From NCBI GenBank assembly GCA_000746015.1, contig JQKK01000010.1, forward strand, positions 97,892 to 161,891: a DNA stretch of 64,000 nucleotides, given 5' to 3'. Under the pieces are notes generated by a model. The model had not been told where the DNA came from. It saw only the letters and a list, made by a program, of their open reading frames with translations, and did no database searches. Shown here in pieces: positions 27,404 through 35,731 of this stretch. How positions within the stretch are numbered: the first letter of the stretch is position 1; the number at the start of each line of letters is the position of its first letter. The DNA is from Lachnospiraceae bacterium MA2020 (GTDB lineage Bacteria; Bacillota; Clostridia; Lachnospirales; Lachnospiraceae). A program made the translations under genes and the position numbers.

Positions 27404-27458
27404 ATAACCGTTTCGGTTATCGATAAGCAGTATAACACAAATAACCGAAACGGTCAAT
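27404..27458 (-). promoter_or_regulatory. TetR promoter with two operators
   Basis: On the minus strand, TTGACC (27457-27452), a 17-nt spacer and TATACT (27434-27429) form a near-consensus promoter. Operator ATAACCGTTTCGGTTAT (27404-27420) lies downstream of the -10 and ATAACCGAAACGGTCAAT (27441-27458) overlaps the -35. Both share ACCG-N3-CGGT. Binding of the TetR protein to both would block transcription. Confidence 0.85.
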
Positions 27459-27500
27459 AGTGCTTTGCTTTATTTTTAGGGGAGCGCACAAACGGCAAGC

Positions 27501-27577
27501 AATTCGGGTGTGGCCACACTCCGAAATTTTTGCTGGGCCGCAGGCCCGCAAAAATGCTTGTTGGGGAGCCTCCCCAA
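27501..27577. other. Cluster of three inverted repeats, possible oriT or terminator array
   Basis: GTGTGGCCACAC (27508-27519, flanked by AATTCGG and CCGAAATT), then ATTTTTGC/GCAAAAAT (27526-27533/27548-27555) with an inner GGGCC/GGCCC, then TTGGGGA/TCCCCAA (27561-27567/27571-27577). They lie between the relaxase stop and the TetR promoter. Relaxase-proximal hairpin arrays often mark a transfer origin; no nick site can be assigned. Confidence 0.45.
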
Positions 27578-27585
27578 ACCCGGCT

Positions 27586-27608
27586 CTTTGGGACAAAATG
27601 TCCCAAAG
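27586..27608. repeat. Element palindrome copy 4
   Basis: CTTTGGGACA-AAA-TGTCCCAAAG, 22 nt after the relaxase stop. Pairing extends one base further on each side (TC..GA). Confidence 0.85.
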
Positions 27609-27629
27609 AGGTTGGCTGCGTCACCGCCG

Positions 27630-29036
27630 CTATCGCGTCTGTTCCTTATCAGTGCGCCCGTCCGTCAGTCCGAGCAGATGGTCGATGTTGGCCTTGACCG
27701 CCACGGCCTGCCGCATATCCCGCTGGGCCTGCCGGTACTCGGCATAGAGGGCCTTTTTCTTGTCCGCCAGCTCCCGCCGCTGTTTTTTCAGCGCGTCCAT
27801 CCTGGGGAGCTTTGCCCCGTCCAGAATGTCGTTGATCGCCGCCTTTGCCGCCCGGTAGGAGGCCAGCGCCTCCTCATGCTCCGCCAGATACTTCTTGCTG
27901 TACCGGGCGGCCTTGTAGCCGTCGAACACGGGCCGGGTCTTGGCGTAGTCCACCACGGCCCCCATCAGCCCGGAGACTTTGGAGAGGGCGGCCTCGGTGG
28001 TCTGGAGCTCCCCGGCCAGCGCGTGGGCCCGGTCAACCGCCGCCGTGGTCTTTGCCGCCAGCGCGTCATAGTCAGTGAGATTGTTCTCCTGCAAAAACTG
28101 GAGGGCGGCGGCCATCTGTTTCAGATTGTAGACTTTCGCCCACCGTTCATAGGCCGGGCCCTTGCCCTCGGCCATGCGCTGTTGAATGTCAATGATAAGC
28201 CCCACCTGCCGGGCCGGGGGCGGCGCGTCCTTGGGGAGCTCCGGGAGGGGCCGCTCCCCGGCGATCACTGCCCGGATGTCCTCGGGGTCAAAGCCCGCGC
28301 CGAGGGTGGATGCCCGGAGCCGGGTGTACTTGTCCTGCCCCGGAGCGAGGAACGACACCACGCCGCCCCGCCCGCGCTTGACGGCAAAGCCGGACTCCTC
28401 CATTAGCCGGAAGAACGCGGCAAAGTCGGCGGGCTTTTTTTCAAGGGCCGCGATAATCGCCAGCCGCACCCGCTGCTGCGCGGAGAGCGGCTTTTCCCCC
28501 ACCCACTGGCCATAATGCAGAAAGCGGCCCTTGCTGTGCTGTTTGGGATTTTGTATCACGGACAAATCATGCTCCAGACATACCCGGTCGGACAGCCGCC
28601 GGAGGGCAAAGCTGGAGCCGAGGAAATTATGGAATTTCCGGGAGCAGTCAAAAGCCGTAGAGTTGAAATAGATGTGGTTGTGGATGTGGCCCTTGTCGGT
28701 ATGGGTGCAGACAAAAAACTGGTACTTGCCTTTCGTCCAGCGCATCGCCGTTTCATAGCCGATTTTGTTTGCCTCGTCCGCCGTCACCTCGCCGGGCGGG
28801 AACGCCTGCCGTATCTGGAAGAACAGCGCCCCGCGCTCCACGGGCCGGGCAGTGGCCGCCTGGTATTCGCTTTTCACCAGCAGAAACTCGGCGGCGGCTG
28901 TGGCCGGGTCGCAGAGGTAGGAGGACACGGCCCCCAGCTTTTGGGGATTGAGCCCGTAGGCAAACCGTTCCTCCATCGTCTGGACGGCGCTCAGTCCCGC
29001 CGCCTGCTTGTAGGGCCGGATGTAAGTTGTGGCCGT
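27630..29036 (-). CDS. MOBP-type relaxase, apparent ACG start
   Basis: The frame encodes a relaxase with the metal-binding motif HTDKGHIHNHI near residue 115 and a coiled-coil-rich C-terminus; it should nick oriT and lead the strand into the recipient. The expected N-terminus (ATTYIRPYKQAAG) is preceded by ACG at 29036, seven bases after GGAGG, where an ATG would be expected. The next ATG (28976) lacks a good ribosome site and would drop 20 residues of the conserved N-terminus. Either ACG is used weakly or the start was lost by one T-to-C change. It lies after MobC and before the hairpin cluster. Confidence 0.85.
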   Translation of the reverse strand, partial: TATTYIRPYKQAAGLSAVQTMEERFAYGLNPQKLGAVSSYLCDPATAAAEFLLVKSEYQAATARPVERGALFFQIRQAFPPGEVTADEANKIGYETAMRWTKGKYQFFVCTHTDKGHIHNHIYFNSTAFDCSRKFHNFLGSSFALRRLSDRVCLEHDLSVIQNPKQHSKGRFLHYGQWVGEKPLSAQQRVRLAIIAALEKKPADFAAFFRLMEESGFAVKRGRGGVVSFLAPGQDKYTRLRASTLGAGFDPEDIRAVIAGERPLPELPKDAPPPARQVGLIIDIQQRMAEGKGPAYERWAKVYNLKQMAAALQFLQENNLTDYDALAAKTTAAVDRAHALAGELQTTEAALSKVSGLMGAVVDYAKTRPVFDGYKAARYSKKYLAEHEEALASYRAAKAAINDILDGAKLPRMDALKKQRRELADKKKALYAEYRQAQRDMRQAVAVKANIDHLLGLTDGRTDKEQTR

Positions 29037-29059
29037 GGTAGCACCTCCTCTCGTTGGGA

Positions 29060-29082
29060 CTTTGGGACAAAATGTCCCGAAG
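29060..29082. repeat. Element palindrome copy 5
   Basis: CTTTGGGACA-AAA-TGTCCCGAAG, between the mobC terminator and the relaxase ribosome site. Confidence 0.85.
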
Positions 29083-29085
29083 TAC

Positions 29086-29120
29086 GAAAAAAGCCGGGGA
29101 GCGGCACAGCACCGCTCCCC
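29086..29120 (-). terminator. Terminator between mobC and the relaxase gene
   Basis: GGGGAGCGG / CCGCTCCCC stem (29096-29104 / 29112-29120) followed on the minus strand by GGC and a run of six T. Confidence 0.85.
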
Positions 29121-29126
29121 AGCAGG

Positions 29127-29477
29127 TCACAGCTCCACCAGCGCGGAAAGCTGTTTCAGTAAATCGGACAGAGGGCCCCACAAGGCGGAGTAGTCCCGCT
29201 GGAGGGCCGATATTTCCTCGGGGTAAATCCCCCCGTAGGTGTTGGCATGGATAGCCACTTGATTGAGGTTGTTTGAGCACCGCCGCTGGAGGGACACCAG
29301 CTCCCGGACGGGGGCAAGGTCAATCTGGAGCACATAGCCGCAGAGGGCCATCCGGCGCATATAGGCCCCCATGTTGCGGATGCCCGCCTGGGCCATGCGT
29401 TCCTGGATAAGCGCCTGCTCTTCCTCGGACACCATCACATGAAGATGGACGGGGCGGCGGCGCTTTTTCCCGGCCAT
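29127..29477 (-). CDS. mobC: MobC relaxosome accessory protein
   Basis: The 116-residue protein starts with a basic stretch (MAGKKRRRPVHLHVMVSEEE), has a ribbon-helix-helix-like N-terminal half and the MobC-family pattern IRNMGAYMRRMALCGY and NNLNQVAIHANT. It binds near oriT and helps the relaxase open the strands. It is three bases from the preceding gene (29480), so they are co-translated. Confidence 0.9.
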   Translation of the reverse strand: MAGKKRRRPVHLHVMVSEEEQALIQERMAQAGIRNMGAYMRRMALCGYVLQIDLAPVRELVSLQRRCSNNLNQVAIHANTYGGIYPEEISALQRDYSALWGPLSDLLKQLSALVEL

Positions 29478-29479
29478 GC

Positions 29480-30073
29480 CTACCTGCCGCCCCGGTCGGG
29501 CGCGTCCCGTTTGGGCGCGGAGGGGGCCTGCCGTTCCCCGGCCAGCCTTGCGGCCTCTTTCATCTGCTCGGCAATCGGGCGGGGCCTGCCCTCCCGCAGC
29601 AGGCCGGACACCTCCGGGGCGGGCCGGAGCTCATAGTCCGCCGCCTGCTTTTCCGTCAAGGGCTTTGTGTAGGTCAGATGCCCCCACGCAAGGAACGCGC
29701 CGCCCTCCACGGGTACGCGCTTGTCATAGTTTACGATCCCGTCCGGCGCGTTGCCCGCAGGCTTGGGGAACGTGCCGATGTCCACGGGCCGCTGGGTGGA
29801 GTAATACTTGTAAAGGCCGGGGGCCTCAATCTGCGCCACCTTGACGGAGAACTGCTGCTGGTAGTTTTCCACCCGCTCCAGCAAGTCCCGCTCCAGCGCG
29901 GCCCGGTCACTGCCATAATGCCCCCACTCATACTGCCTTACGCCGTGTTCGTCATCATAGCAGGCCCACGTCACAAAGGGGGACGGGGCCCGGGGATGCT
30001 CCCCCAGCGCAAAGCCCCGGCCATTCTCCAGCATGACGGCCTTTAAGATTGCATAGCCTTGATTTTTGTCCAT
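29480..30073 (-). CDS. Element protein of unknown function
   Basis: The 197-residue acidic protein has YKYYSTQRPVDIGTFPK and a later WGHLTYTKPLTEKQAADYEL. These stretches resemble small domains of large polyvalent proteins carried by conjugative elements, though I cannot name the family with certainty. The C-terminus is Arg/Pro/Ala-rich. It sits directly upstream of mobC. No catalytic motif is apparent. Confidence 0.7.
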   Translation of the reverse strand: MDKNQGYAILKAVMLENGRGFALGEHPRAPSPFVTWACYDDEHGVRQYEWGHYGSDRAALERDLLERVENYQQQFSVKVAQIEAPGLYKYYSTQRPVDIGTFPKPAGNAPDGIVNYDKRVPVEGGAFLAWGHLTYTKPLTEKQAADYELRPAPEVSGLLREGRPRPIAEQMKEAARLAGERQAPSAPKRDAPDRGGR

Positions 30074-30169
30074 AGGAACCTCCTCTCAAAATGTTAGCAT
30101 TATCCGGGGAAAACGGGGCAGGACGTGTAAAGGTACGCCCCGCCCCAAAAACGGCCCCGGAAAGCCTTG

Positions 30170-30243
30170 AAAACAGCGGGGTTTTATACCCCCAAATGCT
30201 CACGCCTCACCCCCGGTATTTCCGCATATATCCCCGCTGTTTT
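30170..30243. repeat. 12-bp inverted repeat around the end of the Cys-rich VLP gene
   Basis: AAAACAGCGGGG (30170-30181) and CCCCGCTGTTTT (30232-30243), 50 nt apart. The stop codon at 30207 lies in the loop. It may be a long-loop terminator on the minus strand. Confidence 0.45.
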
Positions 30244-30557
30244 TTCTGCCTTGCGGCCTTGGAGCAAGCCTCGGAGCAGTAGCGCCGCCGCCCGTCCGGG
30301 AGAAAGGGCCGCCCGCAGACAGGACAAGGCCGGATTTCCGGGGCGGGCCCCTCGGTATTGAGAGCGGCCTCCAGCGCCGGATTTAAGGGGAGCACCGCCT
30401 CCCGGAAGTAGCGGCAGTAAGCACCCGTCCAGCATTTCCCCAGCATATAGCACTCGCAGTCGAGGGGCAGACAGCCGTATTCCCGGTCATAGTTGGCGCA
30501 CCATTTTGTGACAAGGGAGCGGATGGCCGCCTTTTCCTCACGGGTCAGCTCACGCAA
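30207..30557 (-). CDS. Cysteine-rich VLP-type protein
   Basis: TTG 30557 is chosen as start: GGAGG lies seven bases before it and a longer upstream frame overlaps another gene. The 116-residue protein (starting RELTREEKAAIRSL after the initiator) contains LVTKWCANYD, four further cysteines and a C-terminal zinc-finger-like CPVCGRPFLPDGRRRYCSEAC before a basic tail. It matches the Cys_rich_VLP family of Tn1549-like elements, of unknown function. It overlaps the small 57-residue gene by a few bases of ribosome site. Confidence 0.75.
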   Translation of the reverse strand: MRELTREEKAAIRSLVTKWCANYDREYGCLPLDCECYMLGKCWTGAYCRYFREAVLPLNPALEAALNTEGPAPEIRPCPVCGRPFLPDGRRRYCSEACSKAARQKKQRGYMRKYRG

Positions 30558-30561
30558 AGCA

Positions 30562-30735
30562 TCACCTCCCGCCCGGCCTGCCCAAGAGGGACTGAAAGCA
30601 GGAGCCGCAGGGGATGCCGCGCCAGTAGGGGCAGCCACAGCACCGGGAGCCCTCGGGGGGCTTATCCGGGCGGGGAGCCTGGGGCCGGGGGCGGCGTTTC
30701 ATTTCCCGTTCCAAAGGGTTCGCTGTGAAATTCAT
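30562..30735 (-). CDS. 57-residue CxxC protein
   Basis: A complete short gene between DUF4366 and the VLP gene. ATG 30735 overlaps the DUF4366 stop (ATGA) and the stop at 30564-30562 overlaps the ribosome site of the next gene. The product begins MNFTANPLEREMKRRPRPQ and contains RCCGCPYWRGIPCGSC, four or five cysteines that could bind a metal. Exact coupling on both sides supports translation. The function is unknown. Confidence 0.65.
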   Translation of the reverse strand: MNFTANPLEREMKRRPRPQAPRPDKPPEGSRCCGCPYWRGIPCGSCFQSLLGRPGGR

Positions 30736-31406
30736 TCGCCGCCCTCCGTTTCTTCCCCGTCCTCATCCCACGGGGGGAGGTCGTCATATTCACCGCCGCC
30801 ATAGTCCTCACCATATTCCTCCGCCTCGTCAAAGTCCTCGCCGGGCGCGGCGGCCTGCTGTTTCGGGCGGTAAATCTTGAAGTACCACCCGGCCCCTCCG
30901 CCGAGGGCCAGCACCGCCAAGACAGCCAAGAGCGTCCCCGCCCCGCCGGATTTTTCCGGTTCGGGCTCGGGTTCCTCCGGCTCGGTGGTGGGTTCCGGCT
31001 CCGGCTCCGGGAGCGGTTCGGGGACGGCCTCCGGGGAGGGCTCCGCAAGGGACATCAGGTCGGCCACGGTGACGGCGTTTAAGAAATACACGTTTTCCGT
31101 CTCCCGCTGGCGGTCAATCACCAGATAGAACACGGACTCGTCCGCCGCCATGATGGTGAAAAATTCCTTGCCGTCCTGGTCGGTGGCGTTATCCACCATC
31201 GTCCCCTGGCCGTCCGGGGTGAACGGGTTGGGCTCCGGCTCCGGGGTGGCCGGGGGTTCGGTGGGCTCCACCGGGTCAAGTCCCTCCCACTGCGTGCCGT
31301 CCTCCCATTCCTCGCCGCCCCCGGCGTAGGCCGTGGTGGTGATGCCGCACATCAAAAAAGCGGCGCACAGAGCCGCCGCCAATACACGATATTTTTTCAC
31401 TTTCAT
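30732..31406 (-). CDS. DUF4366 membrane protein of the transfer module
   Basis: The 224-residue protein has a signal peptide (about 1-28), an extracytoplasmic domain (VFYLVIDRQRETENVYFLN), a Pro/Glu-rich spacer, a transmembrane helix (TLLAVLAVLALGGGAGWYF) and an acidic cytoplasmic tail. This is the DUF4366 layout found beside type IV secretion genes in Tn1549-like elements. It may be an envelope component of the conjugation channel. Confidence 0.85.
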   Translation of the reverse strand: MKVKKYRVLAAALCAAFLMCGITTTAYAGGGEEWEDGTQWEGLDPVEPTEPPATPEPEPNPFTPDGQGTMVDNATDQDGKEFFTIMAADESVFYLVIDRQRETENVYFLNAVTVADLMSLAEPSPEAVPEPLPEPEPEPTTEPEEPEPEPEKSGGAGTLLAVLAVLALGGGAGWYFKIYRPKQQAAAPGEDFDEAEEYGEDYGGGEYDDLPPWDEDGEETEGGE

Positions 31407-31660
31407 TCCGCGTCCTCCTTTTCCGGCCCGGCGGACTTCGGGACATTTTGTCCCAAAGCGTCCCCGGCCTTGATGCGCTGGAGCACCAGCGGGAGCTCCT
31501 CAAGGGAAATGCTCATGCCCCGCACGATGTCCACGATCTCCTCGTTCTCGGCCTCCTTGTGTTTCTGCTCCAGCTCTTTCAGCCGGGCCTGCTGGTCGCT
31601 GATTTTGGCCTTGACCTTTTCCATCTCGGCCATGATTTTTGCGCTCTTACTGATTGCCAT
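31403..31660 (-). CDS. DUF4315 protein
   Basis: ATG 31660 follows AAGGAGG at good spacing and gives 85 residues (MAISKSAKIMAEMEKVKAK...). The N-terminal half is a short coiled coil. The C-terminus (ALGQNVPKS) is encoded by an element palindrome. It overlaps DUF4366 by 4 nt. The function is unknown; the family is linked to conjugation modules. Confidence 0.85.
   Translation of the reverse strand: MAISKSAKIMAEMEKVKAKISDQQARLKELEQKHKEAENEEIVDIVRGMSISLEELPLVLQRIKAGDALGQNVPKSAGPEKEDAE
31436..31458. repeat. Element palindrome copy 6, inside DUF4315
   Basis: CTTCGGGACA-TTT-TGTCCCAAAG, within the last ~20 codons, read as LGQNVPK. Confidence 0.85.
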
Positions 31661-31674
31661 TGAAAACCTCCTTT

Positions 31675-33408
31675 TCATGGTAAACGCCCGTAGGCGTAGA
31701 AGTGGGCCTGCCAGTAGCTGCTGTTCAGATTGGCGTAGCTGATAGGGTCGCCACAGTGTATCATCATCCCGTCCCCTACATAGATGCCACAGTGGGAGAC
31801 GCCCGGCGTGTCATAGGTTCCCTTGAAGAAAACAAGGTCGCCGGGCCGGGGTGAGCCCGTCCGGGTGCAGATGTTGTAAAGCCCCTGGGCCCCCAGCCGC
31901 CCCACGTTCCAGCCGGAATGATTGACTACCCAGCTCACAAAGCCGGAGCAGTCAAAGGACGTGGCCGGGGAGCTCCCGCCCCATACATAGGGATAGCCGA
32001 GGTATTTCTCCGCCTCGGAGAGCATCGCCGCAAAGGTGGCGTCGGCCAGATATGCCTCCGGCACGTCATAGTCCGTGGGCGGGTTGGTGTACCTGCCCAC
32101 ATAGGACGAGCCGGGAAAGAGGTCGGGGCGGTTCCCCAGCGTTGCCATGTAGAGGGAGTACCGGGAAACCTTTTCCTCCCCCATGATGTAGACGGGGAGA
32201 TGGGACAGGTTAAAGTTATCCAGCGTCACAGTGCAGATGTAGTAATCGTAGGGCACCTGCACCGTGTATTCATAGTCCTCGGTGGAGCTCTCCCCGGTCA
32301 CGGGGTCGGTGACGGTTCGCGTCCCCGTCCTTGTTTCCGTCCGGTAGCGCACCTCATGCACCACGTTCTCGGTCAGCGTGTACTGGCGGTCAAAGAGCAT
32401 CTGCAAGGTGGGCTGGGCCTGTGCCAGCGTCCACTCCCCCTCGTGCCATGCGCTCAGAATGGAAACCAGCACATAGGGGTCGTGCTCAATGCTGTCTAAA
32501 TCGTAATGGTACTCGTCATAGTCGTGGGTGCTCTCGTAGGTATCCAGATAATTCTGGAGCTCCGCCTCCAGCGAACAGTAAGCGGCCTCGGCCCCCAGCA
32601 TATCCCCGTCCTCGGCGGGGTAGGTGGTGGCCCCCACCGCGCCTGCGGCGGCGTTCCCCAAAGAGACGAGGGAGGACGCGCAGGACTGGAGCGACAAAAC
32701 GAGCACCACGCAGGCCAGCGCGATAAGCGCCCCCACGGGATGCCGTTTCACAAAGCCCACGGCCCGCTCCGCCAGCTTTTCCGTTGCGGCGGCGGTCTTT
32801 TCGGCGGCCTTTGCCCCCTGTTTCGCGGTCTGCTTTGCCGCCTGCCGCGCTTGTTTGGCATACTGCTTTTTCAGCTTTTGCTTGTGCCAGTAGCGGGTGA
32901 CAACATTCCTTGCAAGCTCCGGGTTCTCCTGGGCCGCCACCCGGAACTGGTAGTCCGCCCGGGCCTTGATGTACTGCGCCTCCGCCTTGTGGACGGCCCG
33001 GGCCGGGTGCTCCCGGATGCGCTTTCTTGCGTACCGCGTCCCCTGCCGGAGGACGGCCTCGCCCACCAGCTCGGAGCGGTGGGCCCCCTCGGTTCCCACG
33101 TTTTCATGCTCCACCTCGTAAATCTTGCCATGCACAAAGCCGTGGGCGCTCCACCCGGCGGCCCCCAGCGCCCGGCGCACCGGGCCCCTGGGTTTCGGGG
33201 GCTTTTTGCCCTCCAGCTTTTTCCGGGCCCGGTTCAGCTTGTCCTCCCGCGTCTCCATGCGGAGCTTGGACTTGCTGATTTTTTCCTGTTCGCTTTCCAT
33301 ACGGAACTTGAATTTTTTGTTTTTCAAGCCTTTCGGGGGCTTTGGGACATTTTGTCCCGAAGTGCCTTTGTCCCCGGCGGGCCCGGCGCTATTCGTTCCT
33401 CTGGTCAT
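31675..33408 (-). CDS. NlpC/P60 peptidoglycan hydrolase of the conjugation machine
   Basis: The 577-residue protein starts at ATG 33408 after GGAGG and overlaps virB4 by 20 nt. A basic, Lys/Ala-rich N-terminal half leads to a transmembrane helix (ALIALACVVLVLSL). An extracytoplasmic region and a C-terminal NlpC/P60 domain follow, with catalytic Cys ~488 in FDCSGFV, His ~538 in VSHCGIYVG and a third polar site HCGDP. It should open the cell wall for the transfer channel, like Tn916 ORF14. Its N-terminus carries palindrome-coded GQNVPK. Confidence 0.9.
   Translation of the reverse strand: MTRGTNSAGPAGDKGTSGQNVPKPPKGLKNKKFKFRMESEQEKISKSKLRMETREDKLNRARKKLEGKKPPKPRGPVRRALGAAGWSAHGFVHGKIYEVEHENVGTEGAHRSELVGEAVLRQGTRYARKRIREHPARAVHKAEAQYIKARADYQFRVAAQENPELARNVVTRYWHKQKLKKQYAKQARQAAKQTAKQGAKAAEKTAAATEKLAERAVGFVKRHPVGALIALACVVLVLSLQSCASSLVSLGNAAAGAVGATTYPAEDGDMLGAEAAYCSLEAELQNYLDTYESTHDYDEYHYDLDSIEHDPYVLVSILSAWHEGEWTLAQAQPTLQMLFDRQYTLTENVVHEVRYRTETRTGTRTVTDPVTGESSTEDYEYTVQVPYDYYICTVTLDNFNLSHLPVYIMGEEKVSRYSLYMATLGNRPDLFPGSSYVGRYTNPPTDYDVPEAYLADATFAAMLSEAEKYLGYPYVWGGSSPATSFDCSGFVSWVVNHSGWNVGRLGAQGLYNICTRTGSPRPGDLVFFKGTYDTPGVSHCGIYVGDGMMIHCGDPISYANLNSSYWQAHFYAYGRLP
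33340..33362. repeat. Element palindrome copy 7, inside the NlpC/P60 gene
   Basis: CTTTGGGACA-TTT-TGTCCCGAAG, about 16 codons after the start, read as SGQNVPK. Confidence 0.85.
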
Positions 33409-35731
33409 TGGCTATGTCCTCCGGGCGGGTGGTGAGCAGGTTGTATATCTCACCCTTGGGGAAACGGTCAACAAAGGGTATCGTCACATTCCCATAGAAC
33501 AGCAGCCCCTCGCCGGAATTGCTGTGGGTGATATAGGAAAGCTGGTGCTCGGAAATGCCGAGCTGTTTTGCGATGATGGCCCGGTCGCTTTGGGCCTGGG
33601 AGAGCAAAACGAGAAAATCGGTGTTATCCAGTATGTTCTCAATCTCCCGGCTGGCCAAAAGGTCTTTCACGTTCTGGGTGAGGGCCGAGGGCACACAGCC
33701 CTTTTTGCGGAGCATCTTCCACACCGCCACAAAGTAGCTGGCGGTCAGCGGGTCGCGGAGCAGGATGTGGAACTCGTCAAAGTAGCACCATGTTGCCGCG
33801 CCGTTCTGGTAGTTGGTGTTCACCGCCGAGGTGACAAACTCGTTGGTGACGTGCATCGCAATCTTGCGGAGGTTCTCCCCCAGCCCTTTTAACACGATGC
33901 ACACCACCCGGGAGCTCAAGTCCACGTTGGTCGGGCGGTTGAACAGGTTAAGGGAGCCTGTACAGTAGAGCTCAAGGGCAGTCGCCACGCGCTTTGCCTC
34001 CGGCTCCGGCTGTTTCAAAAGCTCCTCGTACAAGTCCTGGAGCAAGGGCATTTTTGCGCCCTCCAGCCCCAGCGCAAGCTCCCGGTACACCAGCCGCACA
34101 CAGCGGTCGATGACGGTTTTCTCTATGGGTTGAAGTCCGTCCTTGCCGCCCACCACCAGCTCGCAGAGGAAAAGCAGAAAGTCCGCTTTCATGGAAAGGG
34201 GGCTGTCCTCGTCATTCATGCCCATCTCAATATCCATCGGGTTGATGTGGTGGGGGCTGTCCGGGGCGATCTCGATGACCTGCCCGCCCAGCCGCCGCAC
34301 CAGCGGGGAATATTCCCCCATCGGGTCAACGATAACGATGCGGTCTTGGGTCGCCAGAAATACATTGATAAGCTCCCGCTTGGCGGCAAAGCTCTTGCCG
34401 GAGCCCGTAGAGCCGAGGTACATCCCGTTCGCGGATTTCAGCTTTTTCCGGTCGGCCATGATGACGTTGTGGGAAAGCGCGTTCATGCCGTAGTAGAGGG
34501 CCTGCCCGCCCATGCGGAGCTCCCGGGTCATAAAGGGAATGAAAATCGCCGTGGAGCTTGTTGTCATGCCCCGCTGTATCTGCACCTCGTTATAGCCGAG
34601 GGCCAGCGAGGACATAAAGCCCTGTTCCTGCTGCCAGTCCAGCCGCTTTAGGGCGCAGTTGTATTTCTGCGCGATGCCGGAGACGGTGAACACGTCATTT
34701 TCCAGCCGCTGGCGGGTGGGGGCGAGGTTGATGACGGTGAACGTCAAAAGGAACATCCGCTCATTCCGGGACTGCAAATCCCCCAAGAGCTCCGCCGCGT
34801 CCTTGCTGAACGTGATAAGGTCGGGGGGAAGAATGTCCATGTCGTACCCGGCGCGGACGGCCTTTTTCTGCTCCTCCACTTTCATCTTGTCAATGTCCGA
34901 GATTTTCCCCTTGATGGACTTTATCGCCTTTAACTGGTCAACGGTCTGGATGTGCATGGTGACGGTGAGCTCCGCGTCCAGCTCCAGAATTTCCCGCAAA
35001 AGGCGGTCGGAGAGCTCGGACGCCAAAATCTGGAGATAGGACGCCGCGCCCCAAAAGCCGCCCACGCGGAAGAACCGGGAGCCCCTAAAGTCAAAGCCGC
35101 CGCTGGGGGTGATGAAGTCCTTTGTCCCCATGCCCGTTTTGGAAATGTCCGCCCAGCTAAAGCGGAACGGCTCCCGTCGCCCGGGGTGCATCTGGCCGTG
35201 TAAGAGGGCCAGCCGCTCCCGCCCGTCCAGAGAGGACGAGGGAACGCCCAGCCGGTGGAGGTTCCCCATCACGTCCGCCTCTACCCGGTCGAGCCGGGGC
35301 CGGGCCTCGGCAATCCCCCCAGCAGGCACGCCGAACGTGATATATTTGGAGCGTTCAATCCCGTTGTTGCTCCGGGCAATCTGCCGTTTGAGCATCCCCA
35401 CGAACTCGCCCCGGATGCTGTCAAAATCGTCCGCCTGGGCGGGGATGTTCACCTCATAGCGGCTGGTGGAGTGGGAGCGGCGGTTGATAAAGGAAAGCTG
35501 GACGGGGAGCGCGCTGTCGAAGTAGTTGAGGAACGCGCTCCACCCGCTGAATATCGCGGACTGATCCTCGGTGGATGCCACGGAATAGTTGATGTCCTCA
35601 TATTCCACGGTCTTTGTATAGAGCCCGCCGGGGAGCTGGCACACGCCGTCCGGGTGCATCGCCACATAGGGGATGGACTGCTGGGCGGAGAGGGCCGCCC
35701 TATTGCCGCGCCTGTTTTTTCGGTCTTTCAT
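33389..35731 (-). CDS. VirB4-like conjugation ATPase
   Basis: The 780-residue protein has Walker A GSTGSGKSFAAK near residue 440 and Walker B WCYFDEFHILL near 650. The N-terminal half is the VirB4/CagE-type domain. It should power assembly of the type IV secretion channel. It overlaps prgI upstream by 32 nt and the NlpC/P60 gene downstream by 20 nt. The length is normal for the Tn1549/Tn916 ORF16 class. Confidence 0.92.
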   Translation of the reverse strand: MKDRKNRRGNRAALSAQQSIPYVAMHPDGVCQLPGGLYTKTVEYEDINYSVASTEDQSAIFSGWSAFLNYFDSALPVQLSFINRRSHSTSRYEVNIPAQADDFDSIRGEFVGMLKRQIARSNNGIERSKYITFGVPAGGIAEARPRLDRVEADVMGNLHRLGVPSSSLDGRERLALLHGQMHPGRREPFRFSWADISKTGMGTKDFITPSGGFDFRGSRFFRVGGFWGAASYLQILASELSDRLLREILELDAELTVTMHIQTVDQLKAIKSIKGKISDIDKMKVEEQKKAVRAGYDMDILPPDLITFSKDAAELLGDLQSRNERMFLLTFTVINLAPTRQRLENDVFTVSGIAQKYNCALKRLDWQQEQGFMSSLALGYNEVQIQRGMTTSSTAIFIPFMTRELRMGGQALYYGMNALSHNVIMADRKKLKSANGMYLGSTGSGKSFAAKRELINVFLATQDRIVIVDPMGEYSPLVRRLGGQVIEIAPDSPHHINPMDIEMGMNDEDSPLSMKADFLLFLCELVVGGKDGLQPIEKTVIDRCVRLVYRELALGLEGAKMPLLQDLYEELLKQPEPEAKRVATALELYCTGSLNLFNRPTNVDLSSRVVCIVLKGLGENLRKIAMHVTNEFVTSAVNTNYQNGAATWCYFDEFHILLRDPLTASYFVAVWKMLRKKGCVPSALTQNVKDLLASREIENILDNTDFLVLLSQAQSDRAIIAKQLGISEHQLSYITHSNSGEGLLFYGNVTIPFVDRFPKGEIYNLLTTRPEDIANDQRNE

